Source of the DNA: Aeromonas australiensis
GTDB taxonomy: Bacteria; Pseudomonadota; Gammaproteobacteria; Enterobacterales; Aeromonadaceae
Length of the DNA: 64,000 nucleotides
Assembly: GCF_000819725.1 (NCBI RefSeq)
Contig: NZ_CDDH01000062.1
Location: forward strand, 124,001-188,000
Reading direction: 5' to 3'
Shown here: positions 1 through 8,782 of the stretch, in pieces
Layout of the letters: every line of letters starts with the position of its first letter
How positions within the stretch are numbered: the stretch's first letter is position 1
Program-made: the position numbers and the translations under genes
The notes under the pieces: generated by a model
Told to the model about the DNA's origin: nothing
The model's input: the letters and a program-made list of their open reading frames with translations, nothing else
Databases searched by the model: none

Positions 1-1328
1 CTGCGCGCTTGCGGGGCACAGGCGAACAGCTGCTCCAGAAACTGGCGGCGTTCCGGATTGAAGCGGCTCACTATCTCGCCTTTATCCAGCACAAATTTGA
101 AGCGGTAGTCGGCGTAATAGCTGTAGGCCGGAGTGATGATGCCCGCCATTTCCAGATAGACCAGCAGGGTTTTGAGGGGCAGTTGGCGAATGTTGGTGTC
201 GTTAGATAGGCGCAGCAGGGTGAATTCCCACTCGGCCCCGCTCTGCTTGATGATGGCAAGCAGCTGGAGGATGGCACTCAAATCTGGCGTATCGCCGTAG
301 ACGAAGTTCTCCAGCACCGGCAGCTGGCTCTGATTGGCCAGCACGATACAGTGTGATGGCTGGCCATCCCGTCCGGCGCGGCCAATCTCCTGACTGTAAT
401 TTTCGATAGATTTGGGCAGATCGTAGTGAATGACCCGCCGGATATCCGCTTTGTCGATCCCCATGCCAAAGGCGATGGTGGCGACGATGCAAGCCACCTT
501 GCCTGCCATGAAGTCGTGCTGGATCTGACTGCGCAGCGCCGAATCGAGTCCGGCATGATAGGCGCGGGCGTTGATCCCTTGCCCAATGAGCTGTTCGGCG
601 CAGGCTTCGGCGGTGTGTTGCAAGGTGACGTAGACGATGGTGGGGGCCGCCGGATCGTTGGCCAACTCCTGCACGAGCCAGCTATCTCGCGCCTCGGGCG
701 CCAGGGGAATGACCGCCAGATCAAGATTGGATCGGTAGAAACCGGTGACCACGACCCCCTCCGGTTCGATGCCGAATTTGGTCTGCATATCCTGAATCAC
801 CGCCGGTGTGGCGGTGGCGGTCAGCAGCAACACCTGCGGGATCTTCAGCTCATGGCGATAGCTCGGCAGCTTGAGGTAGTCGGGGCGAAAGTTGTGGCCC
901 CACTCCGAGATACAGTGCGCCTCATCGACGACCAGCAGCGAGAGCGGCACTTGCTGGATAAAGCGGCGAAAGCGCTCGTTCTTGAGTCGCTCCACCGAGA
1001 TCATCAGGATCTTGAGCTGGCCATCCAGCGCCTGCTGCATCACTCGTCGGCTCTCCTCCGGGCTCTGGCTTGAGTCGAGGGTGGCGGCGCTTATTCCCTT
1101 GCTTTTGAGGAAGGCGAGCTGATCGTGCATCAGTGCCAGCAGGGGCGAGATAACCAGGGTCAGGTGAGGCAGGGCGAGGGCGGGCAGCTGATAACAGAGG
1201 GACTTGCCGGATCCGGTGGGAAAGATGGCGGCGGCACTCTGGCCAGCCAGCACCCGGCTGATCACCGCCTCCTGGCCAGGCCTGAGTGCGGAGAAACCAA
1301 AATAGTGGTTGAGCAGGGATGGGATCAT
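1..1328 (-). CDS. RecQ-family ATP-dependent DNA helicase (3' end outside window)
   Basis: An open frame from ATG at 1328 runs without a stop to base 1, so only the first ~442 residues are seen. It carries the SF2 helicase core: Walker A TGSGKS near residue 39, a DEAH box followed by CISEWGHNFRPDY, TATATP (motif III) and, in the second lobe, GFYRSNLD, AFGMGIDKADIRRVIH and QEIGRAGRDG (motif VI). These are hallmarks of RecQ 3'-5' DNA helicases, which unwind recombination and replication intermediates. A GGAG ribosome site lies 6 bases before the ATG. The C-terminal zinc-binding and HRDC regions cannot be checked, so I cannot tell canonical RecQ from a short paralogue. Confidence 0.9.
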   Translation of the reverse strand, partial: MIPSLLNHYFGFSALRPGQEAVISRVLAGQSAAAIFPTGSGKSLCYQLPALALPHLTLVISPLLALMHDQLAFLKSKGISAATLDSSQSPEESRRVMQQALDGQLKILMISVERLKNERFRRFIQQVPLSLLVVDEAHCISEWGHNFRPDYLKLPSYRHELKIPQVLLLTATATPAVIQDMQTKFGIEPEGVVVTGFYRSNLDLAVIPLAPEARDSWLVQELANDPAAPTIVYVTLQHTAEACAEQLIGQGINARAYHAGLDSALRSQIQHDFMAGKVACIVATIAFGMGIDKADIRRVIHYDLPKSIENYSQEIGRAGRDGQPSHCIVLANQSQLPVLENFVYGDTPDLSAILQLLAIIKQSGAEWEFTLLRLSNDTNIRQLPLKTLLVYLEMAGIITPAYSYYADYRFKFVLDKGEIVSRFNPERRQFLEQLFACAPQAR

Positions 1329-1550
1329 GGCAAGGCTCCGCAGCAAATGGGGGGATGATAGCACAGTCACATCGGTCACGGATGGGACAGGAATGGGCGT
1401 AAAAATGGAAGGTAGAGAGTGTCGATAAAATGTACAAAAATGGGTGGTTGCGCTGCGGTTAAGCTTTTGTTGCGGTTTTTTGTGATGAAAACGGAATATT
1501 TTTTGGTGAGTTGCTGGAAAAAAAAGAGAGTGAATGGGATATTCCGTTAT

Positions 1551-1676
1551 GCAATCCGGTGACTGGCGGAGCGGCCCGACAGAAGGCTGGCCACAGACAT
1601 CCCACTCGGGGGACAGGGGTTTCCCGATGGGGGTTGCAGACAGGACTCATGATTCATGCACTGCGGTGCTTAGGGA
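1551..1676 (+). promoter_or_regulatory. possible structured RNA leader of sstT
   Basis: The 356-bp gap before sstT contains no convincing gene. By eye, 1551-1557 can pair with 1631-1637 (7 bp, one wobble), enclosing a stem 1564-1567/1590-1593 continued by 1572-1576/1585-1589 and a second arm around 1598-1629. A small hairpin GCAC-TGCG-GTGC (1658-1669) abuts the AGGGA ribosome site at 1672-1676. The layout resembles a multi-branch leader with an expression platform, but no known riboswitch class was recognised. The fold is inference only. Confidence 0.25.
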
Positions 1677-1684
1677 CATTTTTG

Positions 1685-2935
1685 ATGACACAACAACACC
1701 CCCTCTTTCGGCTGGTCAATAGCACCAGTCTGGTCAGCCAGATCCTGGTTGGTCTGGTATTCGGTATCTTGCTGGCACTATTTGCACCCGAGTGGGCGCA
1801 AACGGCAGGTCTGCTCGGCGCTCTGTTTGTCGGCGCGCTGAAAGCGGTCGCTCCGTTACTGGTATTTGTGCTGGTGATGGCAGCTATTATCGGCCACAAG
1901 CAGGGTCAAAAGACCAATATTCGCCCGCTGCTGGTGCTCTATCTGTTTGGTACGTTTGCCGCTGCCTTGGTGGCGGTGATCGCCAGCTTCCTGTTTCCCA
2001 CTAATCTACATCTGGTGGCGAATACCGCCGAGATCACCCCGCCAGGCGGGATCACCGAGGTACTTCAGACCCTGCTGTTCAACGTGGTGACTAACCCGGT
2101 CAGGGCGTTGCTGGATGCCAACTATATCGGGATCCTGGCGTGGGCTATCGGTCTGGGTATCGCCATGCGCCATGCCAACGAGAGCACCAAGGTGCTGATC
2201 ACCGACCTCTCTCACGGTGTCTCCACCATTGTGAAAGCGGTGATCCGCTGTGCCCCGCTCGGTATTCTGGGTCTGGTTGCCTCCACGCTGGCAGAGACCG
2301 GCTTCGACGCCCTGTTTGGCTATGCCCAACTGCTGGTGGTGCTGATCGGCTGCATGCTGTTTATCGCCTTTGTGGTCAACCCGTTGATCGTCTTCTGGAA
2401 GATCAAGCGCAACCCCTATCCGCTGGTGCTGACCTGCCTCAAAGAGAGCGGCGTGACCGCCTTCTTTACCCGCAGCTCTGCCGCCAACATCCCGGTCAAC
2501 ATGGCGTTGTGTGACAAACTGCGTCTGCCCAAAGATACCTACGCGGTCTCCATCCCGCTGGGTGCCACCATCAACATGGCCGGTGCGGCCATCACCATCA
2601 CAGTGCTGGCCATGGCGGCGGTACATACCCTGGGGATGGAAGTGGATATGGCAACGGCCGTGCTGCTCTCTGTGGTTGCCACGGTCAGCGCCTGTGGCGC
2701 ATCCGGTGTCGCCGGTGGCTCCTTGCTACTGATCCCGTTGGCGTGCAGTCTGTTTGGCATCAGCAATGACATCGCCATGCAGGTGGTGGCTGTCGGCTTT
2801 ATCATCGGTGTGCTGCAGGATTCTGCCGAGACAGCCCTTAACAGCTCCACCGACGTACTCTTCACCGCTGCGGCCTGCATGGCCGAAGATGAAACCCTGC
2901 TGGATGTGGCTCCGATAGCGAGCCGCGAAGCCTGA
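1685..2935 (+). CDS. sstT: Serine/threonine:sodium symporter SstT
   Basis: A 416-residue integral membrane protein of the dicarboxylate/amino acid:cation symporter family, imported substrates being serine and threonine with Na+. Family signatures include the serine-rich loop [13 protein letters not shown], the [14 protein letters not shown] segment and the C-terminal [16 protein letters not shown] stretch that lines the substrate site. Length matches E. coli SstT (414). The frame is open further upstream, but the ATG at 1685 is preceded by AGGGA at good spacing and begins the conserved N-terminus ([17 protein letters not shown]), so the longer version is rejected. It is monocistronic, with a strong terminator just downstream. 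Confidence 0.95.
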   Translation: MTQQHPLFRLVNSTSLVSQILVGLVFGILLALFAPEWAQTAGLLGALFVGALKAVAPLLVFVLVMAAIIGHKQGQKTNIRPLLVLYLFGTFAAALVAVIASFLFPTNLHLVANTAEITPPGGITEVLQTLLFNVVTNPVRALLDANYIGILAWAIGLGIAMRHANESTKVLITDLSHGVSTIVKAVIRCAPLGILGLVASTLAETGFDALFGYAQLLVVLIGCMLFIAFVVNPLIVFWKIKRNPYPLVLTCLKESGVTAFFTRSSAANIPVNMALCDKLRLPKDTYAVSIPLGATINMAGAAITITVLAMAAVHTLGMEVDMATAVLLSVVATVSACGASGVAGGSLLLIPLACSLFGISNDIAMQVVAVGFIIGVLQDSAETALNSSTDVLFTAAACMAEDETLLDVAPIASREA

Positions 2936-2965
2936 TCCAGTAAAGGTCAGTTTTGCAACACACTT

Positions 2966-2990
2966 GCGCCCTCTTCGGAGGGCGCTTTTT
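2966..2990 (+). terminator. Rho-independent terminator of sstT
   Basis: An 8-bp GC stem GCGCCCTC/GAGGGCGC closed by a TTCG tetraloop is followed by five T residues, about 30 bases after the sstT stop. Confidence 0.92.
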
Positions 2991-3200
2991 ATTGCCGGAT
3001 TTGCTCTCTTTTCCTCTTTAAGCAGGCTCTTTGGCTGATATGCCGGGCATTCTGCCGCCCTTGTTCAGCGCATATCTTGCTCTTTATACCTATCACTTTG
3101 GGTATTGTTCCCTTCTTTTGTTGTGCGCTATGCATCTTTTTTGCAAGCTCGCCCGAGCTGAAGAGCGTGATTGACATGGGATAATCCGGAGTTGAGAGAT

Positions 3201-3329
3201 ATGGCTGCATCACCAATGAGCGGAAATGTATGGCTGCGGCAGATTAGCCCTGGCAGATACGCCATCACGGGAGGGGGAAGTAAACGAGTTGGTGATAGTG
3301 TTCTGCGGGCATGGGAGCGTTTATGGTGA
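3201..3329 (+). CDS. possible small ORF, 42 residues, unknown
   Basis: The gap from 2991 to 3483 holds no recognised gene. An ATG at 3201 preceded by GGAGTTGAGAG opens a 42-codon frame beginning MAASPMSGNVWLRQISPG and ending RAWERLW. A second 19-codon frame (ATG 3323, stop 3380-3382) overlaps its end in the manner of coupled genes. No family is recognised; a chance ORF or a decayed gene is as likely as a real small protein. Confidence 0.2.
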   Translation: MAASPMSGNVWLRQISPGRYAITGGGSKRVGDSVLRAWERLW

Positions 3330-3426
3330 ACTCTCGGGCATGTTCAGCCAAGGCGCTGCTGAGCAAAGAGAGTGGAGGATAATAAAGAGGGAGCTGAGAC
3401 ATCACGGAGGCTCAGAACGCGGAGCT

Positions 3427-3460
3427 AAAAAAGCCAGCCGACTATTCGGCTGGCTTTTTG
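3427..3460 (-). terminator. Bidirectional terminator downstream of the serine permease gene
   Basis: A 10-bp stem AGCCAGCCGA/TCGGCTGGCT (3432-3441 with 3446-3455) is flanked by A and T runs on both sides. It can stop transcripts from the permease gene on the minus strand and any from the 3201 region on the plus strand. Confidence 0.88.
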
Positions 3461-3483
3461 TGATCAGCGGCAGGTTGGGGGGA

Positions 3484-4782
3484 TTAACCGACCAGCTGAT
3501 AGAGGATGGCGGAGATGGCGGTCATGCCCATCACAGTCACGAATACGTTACTGATATGGCCCTGATATTTCGCCATGGCCGGTACGCGCTTGATGGCGTA
3601 CATCGGCATGATGAACAGGATGGTCGCGATGATGGGGCCGCCCAGCGATTCAATCATGCCCAGAATGGAGGGGTTGGCAATGGCTGTGCCCCACAGGGTC
3701 AGGATGAAGAAGGCGATGATGAACATCTCGACTTTCTTGGCGTTCGGCTCTTTGCCGGAGTTACGCAGGTTCTGCATGATCATCCCTTTCAGACCTTCAC
3801 GGGCACCCAGATAGTGACCGAAGAAGGAGGAGACGATGGCAACGAACGCAACCAGCGGACCGAAGTAAGAGATAAGGGGGCTCTCGTGCTGGTTGGCCAG
3901 ATAGGATAGCACGGCGATGTTCTGGGCTTTGGCTTCTGCCAGTTGGGCCGGAGTCAGGCTCATCACGCAGGAGAAGACGAAGAACATCACGAAGCCCAGC
4001 AGTACCATGGCGGTACGTTTGAGGATGGCATCGGCTTTCTCGACGGCTTGCTCACCGTGGTCACGGCGCTGGGCCAAAGAGAAACTGGAGATGGCTGGAC
4101 TGTGGTTGAAGGAGAAAACCAGTACCGGGATGGTCAGCCACAGGGTGGTGGCGAAATCCTTGGCAGAGGGCACTTGCTCCAGCGCGGCACCGGTCCAGTC
4201 CGGAATGAGGTACAAAGAGATACCGGCCAGAATGACGATCAGCGGATAAACCAGAAACTCGGTCACTTTCAGCATCAGTTTCTCACCGGCCAGCATCACC
4301 GACATCATGCCCATGATCAGCACGATGGAGAGGATCCAGCGGGGCGGGGCACTCATCTGCAACTGGTTGACCATAAAGCTTTCGACGGTGTTGGTGATAC
4401 CCACGCCGTAGATCAGCACGATGGGGTAGATGGCGAAGAAGTAGAGCAGGGTGATTAATTTACCGGCTCCCACGCCAAAGTGCTCTTCCACCACTTCGGT
4501 GATGTCGGCATTGGGCTTTTTGGAGGAGAGTACGAAGCGGGCCAGACCACGGTGGGCCAGATAAGTCATGGGGCCCACCAGCAGCGCCATCACCACCAGC
4601 GGCCAGAAACCGCCCATACCCGCGTTGATCGGCAGGAACAGGATCCCCGCGCCAACCGCGGTCCCGAACAGGCTGATGACCCAGGTAGAGTCGCGTTTTT
4701 GCCAACGAGTAGCTTGAGTAGAGCTGATCCCTTGCTCTGTTGAGGCCGCAACTCCCTGCGTGCCAGTGACTGTGTTTGACAT
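3484..4782 (-). CDS. HAAAP-family serine permease (SdaC/DlsT-like)
   Basis: A 432-residue protein with about eleven hydrophobic segments. The first helix has [18 protein letters not shown], the usual start of hydroxy/aromatic amino acid permeases. The sequences [34 protein letters not shown] and [11 protein letters not shown] closely follow the E. coli serine transporter SdaC and its relatives TdcC and DlsT. It should be an inner-membrane proton-coupled importer of serine (L or D isomer not decidable). Length matches SdaC (429). It is transcribed alone; the adjacent AT-rich gap (4783-4999) must carry its promoter, but I saw no clear box. Confidence 0.88.
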   Translation of the reverse strand: MSNTVTGTQGVAASTEQGISSTQATRWQKRDSTWVISLFGTAVGAGILFLPINAGMGGFWPLVVMALLVGPMTYLAHRGLARFVLSSKKPNADITEVVEEHFGVGAGKLITLLYFFAIYPIVLIYGVGITNTVESFMVNQLQMSAPPRWILSIVLIMGMMSVMLAGEKLMLKVTEFLVYPLIVILAGISLYLIPDWTGAALEQVPSAKDFATTLWLTIPVLVFSFNHSPAISSFSLAQRRDHGEQAVEKADAILKRTAMVLLGFVMFFVFSCVMSLTPAQLAEAKAQNIAVLSYLANQHESPLISYFGPLVAFVAIVSSFFGHYLGAREGLKGMIMQNLRNSGKEPNAKKVEMFIIAFFILTLWGTAIANPSILGMIESLGGPIIATILFIMPMYAIKRVPAMAKYQGHISNVFVTVMGMTAISAILYQLVG

Positions 4783-4999
4783 CTATCTCACCCCGAATGT
4801 GTGGTTCTTATTAAATCGGCGGCAAGGATACGATCTTTCCCGGAGAAAATGTTGATCAAATTCATCTCCATGGAGTGAAAACCCTCACTTTCTTGCAGAA
4901 ACGTGATCAAAACAGTAAAAAATCAAATTTTGTTTATCATTTGTCTTGTTAGTTTAATGTTAATGATTAAATGTTGCTCTACGGTGTGTAAATGAGATG

Positions 5000-5566
5000 T
5001 TATTTTGATAGCTGCTGGGCTAGCTGGTTGATCATGCTGGCGGTGGCCCCCCAGATAAAGTGCTGTTGCCAAGGGATCCAGTAGATGGTGTGCTGTTTTC
5101 CCCCTCTGGCGAGGTTCAGGGGGATGTGGTTGTGCCGATCCAGCAAATGGATCAAGGGTACTTCGAAGGCATGATCCACCTCATCCGGACTCAGAATGAG
5201 GGGATAGTGGCTATCGAGCAGCCCCAGCACCGGCAGTACCTCGAATCGTGACACCGTATTGAGCGGGTTGAGGGTGCCGATCACTTCGACCAACTGCGGT
5301 GGAATACCGAGCTCCTCTTCGGTCTCCCGCAGCGCCGTGGCAATCAGGTTCTCGTCGCCGGGATCCTGTCGTCCACCGGGAAAGCTGATCTGCCCGCCAT
5401 GGTGACGCAACCGGGTACTGCGCCGGGTGAGCAGTACCGTGAGTCCTTCATTGCGCTCCACCACAGGGATCAGCACCGCCGCCGGACTGAGCCCGCCAAT
5501 GGCCAGACGATGGGCTGGTGCGGGTTGCTGCAACTGGAAGCGGGTTAGCAGTTCGTGGCGATCCAT
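5000..5566 (-). CDS. nudL: Nudix hydrolase NudL, putative coenzyme A pyrophosphatase
   Basis: A 188-residue Nudix protein. The Nudix box runs from GGRQDPGDE to RETEEELGI (residues ~64-88) and is preceded by LLTRRSTRLRHHGGQISFP, the extra motif that marks the CoA-pyrophosphatase subgroup. Members cleave CoA and derivatives to 3',5'-ADP and phosphopantetheine with Mg or Mn. It begins 41 bases after pabB ends, the same order as pabB-nudL in E. coli, so the two are likely co-transcribed. Confidence 0.92.
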   Translation of the reverse strand: MDRHELLTRFQLQQPAPAHRLAIGGLSPAAVLIPVVERNEGLTVLLTRRSTRLRHHGGQISFPGGRQDPGDENLIATALRETEEELGIPPQLVEVIGTLNPLNTVSRFEVLPVLGLLDSHYPLILSPDEVDHAFEVPLIHLLDRHNHIPLNLARGGKQHTIYWIPWQQHFIWGATASMINQLAQQLSK

Positions 5567-5607
5567 GGCGGGGAGCTCTCCTGTGCGTTGGCCTGACAGT
5601 GGGAGGG

Positions 5608-6978
5608 TTACAGTGCCGAGAGGGGCGGCAGAATGCGGGCGACCTTGTCATAGGTCTCCTGATATTCGCTGTCGGCATCGGAGTCGGCGATGATGCCGCC
5701 ACCGGCCCAGCAGTGCAGACGACCCGCTTCGGCGATCAGGGTACGAATGCAGATGCTGGTGTCCATCCGGCCATGCTGGCTGAGATAGCCGATGCTGCCG
5801 CAATAGGCATTGCGGCGCTGGGGCTCAAGCTCTTCGATGATCGCCATGGCGCGGATCTTGGGGGCGCCGGTGATGGAGCCACCCGGGAAACAGGCACGCA
5901 GCAGATCGACTCCTTGCCAACGTGTATCGAGCTCACCGTGGATGGTGGAGACCAGATGATGTACCGCCGGAAACGACTCCACCGCAAAGAGATGAGGCAC
6001 GCTGACCGAGCCCGGCCGGCTGACCCGACCGATGTCGTTGCGCAGCAGATCAACGATCATCAGATTCTCTGATCTGTCCTTGTCCGCCTGCGCCAGCGCC
6101 AGCGCGACTTGTCGATCGGTCGCCGGATCGGGGTGGCGAGGGCGAGTGCCCTTGATGGGTTTGGTCTCGATATGACGGCCATCAAGCAGCAGAAACCGCT
6201 CGGGGGAGAGGCTCAGCAGCGCGCTCTCCGGCAGGCGGATAAAGGCTGAGAAGGGGGCCTTGTTGGCGCTTGCCAGCAGGCAATAGGCCTGCCACTCATC
6301 CCCCTGATAGGGGGCGCTGAAACGCTGGGTCAGGTTGATCTGGTAGCAATCCCCTGCGGCAAGATATTCCTGAATGCGGGCAAATTTCTCGCCATACTCG
6401 GCGCGGCTCATATTGCTCTGCCACGCCCCCTGCAAGGCAAAAGCGGGGGCCGGTGTGGCCTGTTGCTGTTCAAGCCAGGCCAGCCGGTTGGCAAGGCCCG
6501 CTTCATCCCCCCAGTGCACCAGTTGCCAGTCACCGGTCGCCACATTGCGCAGCAGCGCCCAGTCGTAGATGCCCACCGCCATGTCTGGCACCGCGATATC
6601 GGCGGCGGCGTGTTCCGGCAGTCGCTCGAAGCGACGGCCGAGATCATAGCCAAACAGACCGAGGGCGCCGCCAATAAAGGGAAGGGAGGTGGCGCGCAGT
6701 TCCAGATCCCCCAGCAGCTGTTGCTGGGTATGGGCCAGCAGGGCGAGGGGATCTTCGTGGTGTTTGCTGATATCCGCCCCGGCACGCAGAGTGGTTACCT
6801 CGCCACGGGTCTCGAGGGTCGCCAGCGGATCGGCGCTAATGATATCAAAGCCGTTATCGGTGCCGAGTGGCCCCGCCGATTCCAGCAACATGGCCCACGG
6901 CTGATGTTGCAGGCGGGCAAAAAGCTGATGGAGTTCAGCGTGATGATCTAGATGATGGATATGAAGTGTTGGCGTCAT
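5608..6978 (-). CDS. pabB: Aminodeoxychorismate synthase component I (PabB)
   Basis: A 456-residue protein of the chorismate-utilising family. It joins ammonia from the PabA glutaminase to chorismate, giving 4-amino-4-deoxychorismate for folate synthesis. Visible motifs are the family signatures YQINLTQRF, the catalytic-lysine region PIKGTRPR (lysine rather than the alanine of anthranilate synthase), DRSENLMIVDLLRNDIGRV, PGGSITGAPK and YCGSIGY. Length is close to E. coli PabB (453). A divergent intergenic region separates it from the fumarase gene. Confidence 0.95.
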   Translation of the reverse strand: MTPTLHIHHLDHHAELHQLFARLQHQPWAMLLESAGPLGTDNGFDIISADPLATLETRGEVTTLRAGADISKHHEDPLALLAHTQQQLLGDLELRATSLPFIGGALGLFGYDLGRRFERLPEHAAADIAVPDMAVGIYDWALLRNVATGDWQLVHWGDEAGLANRLAWLEQQQATPAPAFALQGAWQSNMSRAEYGEKFARIQEYLAAGDCYQINLTQRFSAPYQGDEWQAYCLLASANKAPFSAFIRLPESALLSLSPERFLLLDGRHIETKPIKGTRPRHPDPATDRQVALALAQADKDRSENLMIVDLLRNDIGRVSRPGSVSVPHLFAVESFPAVHHLVSTIHGELDTRWQGVDLLRACFPGGSITGAPKIRAMAIIEELEPQRRNAYCGSIGYLSQHGRMDTSICIRTLIAEAGRLHCWAGGGIIADSDADSEYQETYDKVARILPPLSAL

Positions 6979-7184
6979 TTTATGTTACACAGGCAACAGT
7001 TTAGTTCCCGAACCCTAGTCGGTGCTGGTGGGCAAGCGTATCATAGGTATCGGTGACTTAAGAAAAAACTGCCGTGTCGTTCGTTTTTTGCTGGTTGATA
7101 GTTTTTAGCCAGCACGTCAGCACGGCCATCATATGGAAGCCCTTGCCCTGCTCTGTGGCAGAGACAAGGACCAGTGAGGATGAT

Positions 7185-8711
7185 ATGAGCATTATAAAAA
7201 AACAGGATTTCATCGATTCTATCGCAGATGCCCTCCAGTACATCTCCTATTACCACCCCCTCGACTTCGTTCAGGCTGCCAAGGCTGCCTATGATCGGGA
7301 AGCCAACCCGGCCGCCAAAGATGCGCTGGCCCAGATCCTGATCAACTCCCGCATGTCCGCCGAAGGTCATCGCCCCCTCTGCCAGGACACCGGCATCGTG
7401 ACCTGTTTCGTCAAGATCGGCATGCAAGTGCAGTGGGACAGCGACATGACAGTGCAGGAGATGGTGGATGAAGGGACCCGTCGTGCCTATACCAATCCTG
7501 ACAACCCGTTGCGCGCCTCCGTGCTGGCCGATCCGGCCGGCAGTCGCAAGAATACCAAGGACAACGCCCCTGCCGTGGTGCATATCGACATGATCCCCGG
7601 CAACAAGGTGGAAGTGAGCATCGCGGCCAAAGGCGGCGGCTCCGAGAACAAATCCAAAATGGTGATGCTCAACCCCTCTGACGATATCGTCGAGTGGGTG
7701 CTGAAAACCGTGCCGACCATGGGCGCAGGCTGGTGCCCGCCCGGCATGCTGGGCATCGGTATCGGCGGTACCGCCGAGAAAGCGGCGGTGCTGGCCAAAG
7801 AGGCCCTGATGGAGCACATCGACATTCAGGAGCTGATCGCCCGCGGCCCCAAGACCACCGAAGAGAAGCTGCGGGTCGAGCTCTACGACAAGGTCAACAA
7901 GCTGGGGATCGGTGCCCAGGGTCTGGGCGGTCTTACCACTGTGCTGGATGTGAAGGTGAAATCCGCGCCAACTCACGCTGCCTCCAATCCGGTGGTGATG
8001 ATCCCCAACTGCGCCGCCACCCGTCACGTTCACTTCGAGCTGGATGGTTCAGGCCCCGCCGAACTGACGCCGCCGACACTGAGCGACTGGCCGGAGATCA
8101 CCCGTGAAGCGGGTGGCAACGTGCGCCGCGTCAACGTCGACGGCATCACCAAGGCTGAGCTTGCCAGCTGGAAGAGCGGTGATACCGTGCTGCTCTCCGG
8201 CAAGATCCTCACCGGCCGCGACGCCGCCCACAAGCGTATCGCCGACATGCTGAAAAATGGCGAAGGGCTGCCGGAAGGGGTCGATTTCACCAACCGCTTC
8301 ATCTATTACGTTGGCCCGGTTGATGCGGTGCGTGACGAAGTAGTTGGCCCGGCTGGCCCCACCACCTCCACCCGGATGGACAAGTTCAGCGAGATGATGC
8401 TGGGTGAAACCGGCCTTATCGGGATGATCGGCAAATCCGAGCGTGGCCCGAAAACCGTCGAGAGCATCAAGCAGCACAAGGCTGTTTATCTGATGGCCGT
8501 TGGTGGCGCCGCCTATCTGGTGGCCAAGGCGATCAAGAAAGCCCGCGTGGTGGCCTTTGCCGACCTGGGTATGGAAGCTATCTACGAGTTTGAAGTGGAA
8601 GATATGCCGGTGACCGTAGCGGTCGACTCCGAAGGCAACAATATCCACGAAACCGGCCCAGCCTACTGGTCGGCCAAGATTGCCGAGCTGGATGGCAAGC
8701 TCTCCTCCTGA
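7185..8711 (+). CDS. fumA: Class I fumarate hydratase ([4Fe-4S])
   Basis: A 508-residue oxygen-sensitive fumarase converting fumarate and malate in the TCA cycle. Cysteines in PLCQDTGIV, GAGWCPPGMLGIG and IPNCAATRH are placed as the cluster ligands, and the C-terminal domain has VGPAGPTTSTRMDKF and FADLGMEAIYEFEVEDMPV. The start at 7185 (MSIIKKQDF) follows GAGGA at 7176-7180; an in-frame upstream extension has no family-like sequence. It is ~40 residues shorter than E. coli FumA/FumB, a length I believe common in vibrios and aeromonads. FumA and FumB cannot be told apart here. Confidence 0.93.
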   Translation: MSIIKKQDFIDSIADALQYISYYHPLDFVQAAKAAYDREANPAAKDALAQILINSRMSAEGHRPLCQDTGIVTCFVKIGMQVQWDSDMTVQEMVDEGTRRAYTNPDNPLRASVLADPAGSRKNTKDNAPAVVHIDMIPGNKVEVSIAAKGGGSENKSKMVMLNPSDDIVEWVLKTVPTMGAGWCPPGMLGIGIGGTAEKAAVLAKEALMEHIDIQELIARGPKTTEEKLRVELYDKVNKLGIGAQGLGGLTTVLDVKVKSAPTHAASNPVVMIPNCAATRHVHFELDGSGPAELTPPTLSDWPEITREAGGNVRRVNVDGITKAELASWKSGDTVLLSGKILTGRDAAHKRIADMLKNGEGLPEGVDFTNRFIYYVGPVDAVRDEVVGPAGPTTSTRMDKFSEMMLGETGLIGMIGKSERGPKTVESIKQHKAVYLMAVGGAAYLVAKAIKKARVVAFADLGMEAIYEFEVEDMPVTVAVDSEGNNIHETGPAYWSAKIAELDGKLSS

Positions 8712-8754
8712 GTGACCGTTTCCGCTGCCGGTTAACGGCTGTGTTAGCTAAATA

Positions 8755-8782
8755 AGGCGCATCCATCCGGATGCGCCTTTTT
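8755..8782 (+). terminator. Terminator of the fumarase gene
   Basis: Stem GGCGCATCC/GGATGCGCC (8756-8764 with 8769-8777) with an ATCC loop and a T run. The frameshifted reading frame of the convergent oxidoreductase ends inside it. Confidence 0.9.

Noticed and set aside
1511-1684. In-frame N-terminal extension of SstT from 1511
   Set aside because: The extra 58 residues are not membrane-protein-like, and the ribosome site and conserved N-terminus fit 1685.
3226-3909. Long plus-strand ORF of 227 codons
   Set aside because: Most of it lies antisense to the serine permease gene and has the histidine/glycine-rich composition of a GC-rich shadow frame.
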